Source: Phycisphaerae bacterium (GTDB lineage Bacteria; Chloroflexota; Anaerolineae; 4572-78; J111). From it: 64,000 bases of DNA. Position numbers and translations under genes: made by a program. Positions 60,237 to 64,000 of the stretch are shown one piece after another (positions within the stretch are counted from its first letter, which is position 1; each line of letters starts with the position of its first letter). The stretch lies in contig JANQQF010000047.1 of the NCBI GenBank assembly GCA_028285035.1, forward strand, positions 62,001 to 126,000. The letters run 5' to 3'. The notes beneath the pieces are model-generated. The model saw nothing but the letters and a program-made list of their open reading frames with translations. It was not told where the DNA came from and ran no database searches.

Positions 60237-62819
60237 TTACTCAAAACTGAGGTTGCCACCACGTGGGCGACGTTCACGTTCTATGGCAATCATTCGCTTA
60301 ATGATTGGGTAAATTTGTTTGGCTAACTGATCTAAATCCGGCTGAGCCTGTTCATTTGTTTCCTCATCCCCTTCATCTGTTTCTGTTGCCTCTGCCTCAA
60401 CTGTAGGTGACTCTACTGCCTCTTCAACCTGACGATCAATCCTATTCTTTGGTGCGGTCGATACTAACGGCGTCCGTTGAATTCGGTCCTCTTCGACCAA
60501 CCAATTGGCAATGTCTTGCGGTACATCAGGTTGAAAAACCGTCTCTGGTTTAGTTTTGGCAACGGGTAACAGCGATTGCGAAGATTGAGGCTGAGACGTT
60601 GGTAGATTTTTGGCGATTGGCTTAGTTTGAACGTAATTAAGTATACGCTTCTCATTTGCATCAGCCTCAGCTTCATCTGCCTGGACTGCACTTGTTTTTT
60701 CAGGCAGGGCTACAGTTGAGTCCCCCTCTGGTAGATTGAGGCTGGATTGTACTTGTGGTAAGACTGTGGTTTGTCCCACAGGTTTTGTTTGGATCACGGA
60801 TGATGGCTTGGCAATGGGGTGACGTGACGTTTGTTGAGCCACATGAGTTAATTCGTGCCCCAGAAGGGCCATCGATTGCGGGGTATCAAAATTAGCCTGA
60901 TCGCCCTCAACATAAATATCGGTGCCCTTCGTAGCTGCCTCTATATTGAGCGGTGCCAATTGAGCGGTGTGTACTCGCACATCACCAAAATCTTGTCCCA
61001 TTACCTGCTCCGCAGTGGTCCGAGGCTCCGTTGGTAACGTGCTCCCTGTATCGGTTGATCGCTCCAAATTCTCGACGGCCCGTTGTACCTGTTGCGGACT
61101 GGTCGTCTTCTCATTTGCTTTCTGTTTAAACCGCCAACCTTTGGCCTGGAGTTGAACCCGCGCTTGCTTGGGAGTGGTCGATGTTTGTGGTCGGGGTGAT
61201 GGCTTTGGCGTAGATCGTGAGACATTGAGCGGTAATTGCTGTGCCTGAGTTTGACGCCGGACGAGGTGTTGGGCTAATGATGATGGTTCACCAGCCTGGT
61301 TTGGTAGATTTTGGCTGGGCCGTGGCGTTGGTTTGGGGAGATTGGGCTGAGTAGGTACTGAGGCTGATTCTGATTGCTTGGGTGATATCGGGGTTTCGCG
61401 CTGGATAGGTAATGGCTCATTTAATTGGCTTGGCTGAGTTGGCGTTGTTGACTCCGTCGCCGTGATTTCAACGGGGCCTTGGTCTGTTTCTACTAGGGAG
61501 GATGGATTGGATTGAACTGGTTTCGGAACCTCTGATACAGATTTTTTTGCCAATGGCTGACGCTCAGAAGATCCATCAGATTTTGGTGCTTGCGGATCTG
61601 CGGAGTTTTCCATCTGGCTTCTTGGCAGGGGATTATCTGTTAGCGACTGTGTGGTTGGCGGCTCTGAAGTTGTTTCCTCTGGCAAAGTAGTTTGAGGTGT
61701 ATCAATTTTTGGAGTAGCAACTTGGGCCTCCGCTGTTTCTTGATCAGGCCTCTCGGGTGATGCTGTCACCGTGTTGGACACAGATGCGGTAAAATTATCC
61801 TCGTTTTCAATAGGAGGAGATGTTGGCATCATCAATGGTGATTCAGCTTCCTCACTTGATTGAGGCGTTCTCGAAGTAGTTATCGGTTTTTCTGGCGGAG
61901 CTACCTCTGGGGGAGCATGGCTGATTTTACGCTGGGCGGGTGTAGGTAGTTTGGGTGCAGAGGTTGAAGGCGATGAAGGGGGTGGTGATTTTGTTGGCTT
62001 AGTTTGTGCGGGATTTCTATCTGGTGCTGGCCGTGCGATGTCTGATTTTGGTGGTTGTGCCACGTCGGGAGAAATTGATGGTGTACCTGATGGGGTGTCA
62101 GGCTCTGGCATAGACTTACCCATATCAGACAAATATTCAACCTGTGAAAAAGCACGTAAATTACGTAAATCTGGTTTGATTTTTCTTGGTTGAGCAGGAT
62201 TTTCTTGGTTTAGGGCAATATCGATAGAGGGCTTACTTGGCTCGGTTTTTTTCTCTCGTTTGGGTAACCAAGATGGCCGTCGATCTTCTTTTTTACTCAT
62301 AAAGTGGGGAGGCGCAGGAGCTTGACTTTCCAGCTCTGTCCCGCGTGGTCGTGGAGCCTCTTTTGTCGCTGGTGCCGTTGGTGAAATGGCGGGTTGCGAT
62401 TTTGGCAGGCTCGGCTCTGAAATGCTTTCTGAACCAGCAAGCGGTAATTCCCTCTGATCGCTAGCATTGCTTTCATCCGAACGCCCCTGATATTTTGAGG
62501 CAATTCGTTGCAAAGGAAATCGGTTTGCAACCTCCTGACTAAATTGCTCAACGATATCAGGGGTGAGGGAAATAGCCTCACTACGCCAAACCGTGCTTTC
62601 GGTTTGGGCACGCTGCACCCGATTTAAGATCGTTTGGGTAAACGATGTGCTGAGTGCTGTTGTTTTTTGAATCAAAGGTGACTCGTATGCATCTAATTGG
62701 TTGGTCGCCAAATGACGCTGTACCCACGGCGATAGAGCCATCTGGGTGGATTGGGCCCGCTGTAAAATCGACTCAGCGATTGTATTGGGTTGGCTGCTCA
62801 AATCTTGCATTCCATCCAT
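60237..62819 (-). CDS. eCIS core-domain (DUF4157) protein with HExxH motif
   Basis: An 860-residue protein. The first 560 residues are Pro/Ser/Thr-rich and probably disordered, with an N-terminal helical section (TILNRVQRAQ, IVEQFSQEVANRFP). DUF4157 follows at about 600-670: VMGQDFGDVRVHTAQLAPLNIEAATKGTDIYVEG ... MALLGHELTHVAQQ, which includes HELTH, the degenerate zinc-protease motif of eCIS core proteins. The C-terminal tail ends LDQLAKQIYPIIKRMIAIERERRPRGG. Such proteins are tied to eCIS cargo and could load or process effectors. The gene lies within the structural block. Confidence 0.87.
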   Translation of the reverse strand: MDGMQDLSSQPNTIAESILQRAQSTQMALSPWVQRHLATNQLDAYESPLIQKTTALSTSFTQTILNRVQRAQTESTVWRSEAISLTPDIVEQFSQEVANRFPLQRIASKYQGRSDESNASDQRELPLAGSESISEPSLPKSQPAISPTAPATKEAPRPRGTELESQAPAPPHFMSKKEDRRPSWLPKREKKTEPSKPSIDIALNQENPAQPRKIKPDLRNLRAFSQVEYLSDMGKSMPEPDTPSGTPSISPDVAQPPKSDIARPAPDRNPAQTKPTKSPPPSSPSTSAPKLPTPAQRKISHAPPEVAPPEKPITTSRTPQSSEEAESPLMMPTSPPIENEDNFTASVSNTVTASPERPDQETAEAQVATPKIDTPQTTLPEETTSEPPTTQSLTDNPLPRSQMENSADPQAPKSDGSSERQPLAKKSVSEVPKPVQSNPSSLVETDQGPVEITATESTTPTQPSQLNEPLPIQRETPISPKQSESASVPTQPNLPKPTPRPSQNLPNQAGEPSSLAQHLVRRQTQAQQLPLNVSRSTPKPSPRPQTSTTPKQARVQLQAKGWRFKQKANEKTTSPQQVQRAVENLERSTDTGSTLPTEPRTTAEQVMGQDFGDVRVHTAQLAPLNIEAATKGTDIYVEGDQANFDTPQSMALLGHELTHVAQQTSRHPIAKPSSVIQTKPVGQTTVLPQVQSSLNLPEGDSTVALPEKTSAVQADEAEADANEKRILNYVQTKPIAKNLPTSQPQSSQSLLPVAKTKPETVFQPDVPQDIANWLVEEDRIQRTPLVSTAPKNRIDRQVEEAVESPTVEAEATETDEGDEETNEQAQPDLDQLAKQIYPIIKRMIAIERERRPRGGNLSFE

Positions 62820-62837
62820 AAAATAGCTCTGATACCT

Positions 62838-63275
62838 CTACATTAAAACAATCCCGTGGTGGGCGATTTCTATGGTTTCAACCGCGACCTGATTGCCATC
62901 GCTCTTTAAATCAGGCCCTTTCCATTTGACTGGATAAGCCTCTGATAAACTCCATTGACGCACTGCTTCACCCGCTAAATCAAATTGGGTAATTGTTACA
63001 TTTTTACGATCCACTTGAAAGAAGCCGGTTTCTTCATCCGCCCGTTTGTAGAACCAATCCCACAATTTATTCGAGGTCGTCATCCCCCGTTTAAGCGTGA
63101 CATTGCCGTACTTAATCCGGCCCGGCAGTTTGTGCTCATAGCCATTGACCCCACCCTCTTTGTAGGATTCCACCTCTCGCTCCACACTCAAACCGGTACA
63201 TTCCATAAAAAAACCTTCAATAATCTGATCAATTTGAATATGAAATTTGAATGATAACATCGGGTCCGTAGACAT
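62838..63275 (-). CDS. eCIS inner tube protein (gp19/Afp1-like)
   Basis: A 145-residue protein starting at the ATG ending at 63275, with GAGG six bases upstream (a TTG two codons earlier is weaker). Family features: MLSFKFHIQIDQIIEGFFMECTGLSVEREVESYKEGG, LPGRIKYGNVTLKRGMTTSNKLWDWF and AYPVKWKGPDL. Hexamers of this protein stack to form the tube pushed through the target membrane. Only one tube gene is visible. It lies 18 bases upstream of the core-domain gene. Confidence 0.93.
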   Translation of the reverse strand: MSTDPMLSFKFHIQIDQIIEGFFMECTGLSVEREVESYKEGGVNGYEHKLPGRIKYGNVTLKRGMTTSNKLWDWFYKRADEETGFFQVDRKNVTITQFDLAGEAVRQWSLSEAYPVKWKGPDLKSDGNQVAVETIEIAHHGIVLM

Positions 63276-63286
63276 AGACAACCTCT

Positions 63287-63523
63287 TTACCAGGGATGCG
63301 GCGTACGCCCCCGTCGTTCACGCTCAAGACGAGTCTCACGCTTTAGTAGCTCATAAACCTTCTTGGCTAGCTCATTTAAATCAATCTCTTGACCACTACT
63401 CTCTTCCTCGGGGAGTATCTCCTCGATAGTATCTGAGAGTTCAGAAGAGATTGCTTCCATCTCATTCGCAAGGTCAATACGTTGAATCGGTGAGAAATCC
63501 GAGTTTTCTGACTGTGATAACAT
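63287..63523 (-). CDS. Small eCIS-cluster protein with ERERRGR tail
   Basis: A 78-residue protein, start ATG with GAGGAAG upstream. The first 45 residues are acidic and Ser/Glu-rich; the last 30 are DLNELAKKVYELLKRETRL followed by ERERRGRTPHPW. This C-terminal helix matches the last 30 residues of the DUF4157 protein (DLDQLAKQIYPIIKRMIAI ERERRPRGG). It could be a docking peptide for the same partner. No known family was recognised. It lies between the DUF6760 segment and the tube gene. Confidence 0.78.
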   Translation of the reverse strand: MLSQSENSDFSPIQRIDLANEMEAISSELSDTIEEILPEEESSGQEIDLNELAKKVYELLKRETRLERERRGRTPHPW

Positions 63524-63547
63524 ACAATCTTCCTCAAAGATTGATAA

Positions 63548-63706
63548 CTAGCTGCTAAGCCTGCGATTAATATTGGCGATTTGATCCACCCACTGCTGTC
63601 TTTCAGGATGCTCCAAATTGAGAATATCTGGAAGCGACCAGTGAAAGTGATAGGCGATGTAGGCTACCTCCTCATGCAGGCGATCGAGGGGGTAGCCTAC
63701 GACTGT
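63548..63706 (-). CDS. DUF6760-like segment, probably translated by -1 frameshift
   Basis: The -1 frame relative to the upstream gene encodes TVVGYPLDRLHEEVAYIAYH ... PERQQWVDQIANINRRLSS (52 residues after the slip) and matches DUF6760-type eCIS proteins. Between the preceding in-frame stop and GYPLD there is no ATG, GTG or TTG codon; the first possible starts lie inside the conserved helix. The segment follows directly the slippery G_GGG_GGA of the upstream gene. A frameshift gives a fused chaperone-DUF6760 protein. Confidence 0.75.
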   Translation of the reverse strand, partial: TVVGYPLDRLHEEVAYIAYHFHWSLPDILNLEHPERQQWVDQIANINRRLSS

Positions 63707-63712
63707 CCCCCC
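63659..63712 (-). promoter_or_regulatory. Candidate -1 programmed frameshift signal
   Basis: Slippery heptamer G_GGG_GGA at 63712-63706 in the reading frame of the upstream gene, which ends CTG GGG GGA CAG TCG TAG. A 5-nt spacer leads to a stem of GTAGGCTACC (63700-63691) with GGTAGCCTAC (63668-63659), ten perfect pairs, plus CCTC/GAGG inside after one A-C mismatch and a 12-nt loop. The stop codon of the zero frame lies within the stem. This fits the X XXY YYZ rule, spacer and stem size of known -1 sites. Confidence 0.75.
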
Positions 63713-64000
63713 AGGTTTGCCAAATCTAGTTCAAAATTACTGTCACACTCTGGGCAAGCCACAGGTAACGTTGTTTTGCCCTCTTCATTAATCCGACGAT
63801 ACAGCGTTTGTAAATAGGCCAAATCTGCCGCAAATAAATTTTCAATGACCCCAGTGGTGACCTGAGGCAATGTACCCAATTGGGTGACAACCCGTGATAG
63901 CAAAACGATCACCAGATAAGCCTGATTACCCCGCACGCGTGGGTCACGCAGTGGGGCAATTTCATCCATTGCGGTGGCCAGCCGCATCGTTCCTTCTGTG
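63697..64000 (-). CDS. Baseplate hub assembly chaperone-like protein (T4 gp26-type; 5' end beyond window)
   Basis: The visible C-terminal 100 residues read TEGTMRLATAMDEIAPLRDPRV and RGNQAYLVIVLLSRVVTQLGTLPQ ... NLFAADLAYLQTLYRRINEE, a CPECDSN pair and end LANLGGQS. The reading frame is open to the right edge, and TEGT before MRLATAM matches the context in relatives, so the real start is outside the window. eCIS proteins of this type are annotated as gp26-like hub assembly chaperones. Its end carries the slippery sequence for a possible shift into DUF6760. Confidence 0.85.
   Translation of the reverse strand, partial: TEGTMRLATAMDEIAPLRDPRVRGNQAYLVIVLLSRVVTQLGTLPQVTTGVIENLFAADLAYLQTLYRRINEEGKTTLPVACPECDSNFELDLANLGGQS

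Noticed and set aside
34365..64000. Complete prophage
   Set aside because: Tube, hub, spike and baseplate genes are present, but no capsid, terminase, portal, integrase or lysis genes are seen, and a DUF4157 eCIS core protein and LysM tube protein are typical of eCIS.
43121..64000. Type VI secretion system
   Set aside because: FHA and VgrG/PAAR-like proteins are present, but there are no TssJ/L/M membrane complex proteins in the window, and the LysM tube protein, tail protein I and DUF4157 point to eCIS.

Overview
The window looks like part of a chromosome of a filamentous-type Chloroflexota bacterium, probably Anaerolineae-like. This is inferred from the giant SARP/STAND/TPR regulators, the CSLREA beta-helix and FG-GAP surface proteins, a C-terminal IYLPAMFQ tail typical of that group, and moderate GC. 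No taxonomic marker was compared, so the phylum is likely and the class is a guess. Nothing indicates a plasmid or a complete prophage.

Left third (1-17,300): a truncated SMP-30-like enzyme gene, a MOSC protein, a secreted CSLREA beta-helix protein with a small partner gene, and, divergently, a 1,870-residue BTAD regulator carrying two complete NB-ARC/TPR modules. A 2,553-residue protein with an N-terminal P-loop and about 53 TPR units follows. Direct repeats with a TTGCGAC core at 11-12 bp spacing lie between the BTAD gene and its divergent neighbour. A matching four-unit array with an ideally placed -10 box precedes a 49-codon peptide gene at 31.4 kb. Both look like SARP-type operators.

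Middle (17,300-34,200): housekeeping and mixed genes. These are rplU-rpmA-rpmE-tdk behind a consensus promoter and a terminator-like leader hairpin, an HtrA-like lipoprotein protease, a YugP-type membrane zinc protease, dnaK, a pair of unknown membrane/zinc-ribbon paralogues with homogenised 3' ends and a leftover third copy, an RNB ribonuclease, an SRPBCC protein, an SDR enzyme, a DUF427 protein, the small peptide gene, and a split XRE-NB-ARC plus TPR regulator pair.

Right part (34,365-64,000, all minus strand): at least 19 closely packed genes read from the right edge leftwards. The first twelve or so encode the tube, hub, spike and baseplate half of an extracellular contractile injection system (eCIS): a gp26-like chaperone, a DUF6760-like segment, a tail tube protein, a DUF4157 eCIS core protein, a LysM tube-associated protein, a VgrG-like spike, a PAAR-like tip, gp25, a baseplate J-like protein and a tail protein I. 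Sheath and ATPase genes must lie beyond the right edge if present. The run continues into an FHA protein, a VWA membrane protein, an FHA membrane protein, and then secreted or anchored proteins: FG-GAP, Excalibur lipoprotein, transmembrane pentapeptide protein and a Hedgehog-like zinc peptidase domain. This suggests a contractile injector joined to a phospho-threonine-reading, membrane-anchored and surface-exposed accessory module.

The strongest new signals are: (1) a textbook -1 ribosomal frameshift site (G_GGG_GGA, 5-nt spacer, 10-bp perfect stem plus 4 more pairs) joining the eCIS chaperone to a DUF6760 segment that has no usable start codon; (2) a bacterial Hedgehog-type domain at the end of the eCIS gene run; (3) a spike protein with an Ala/Glu/Gln coiled coil of about 450 residues; (4) paired SARP-like operators; and (5) short motifs shared between eCIS proteins.
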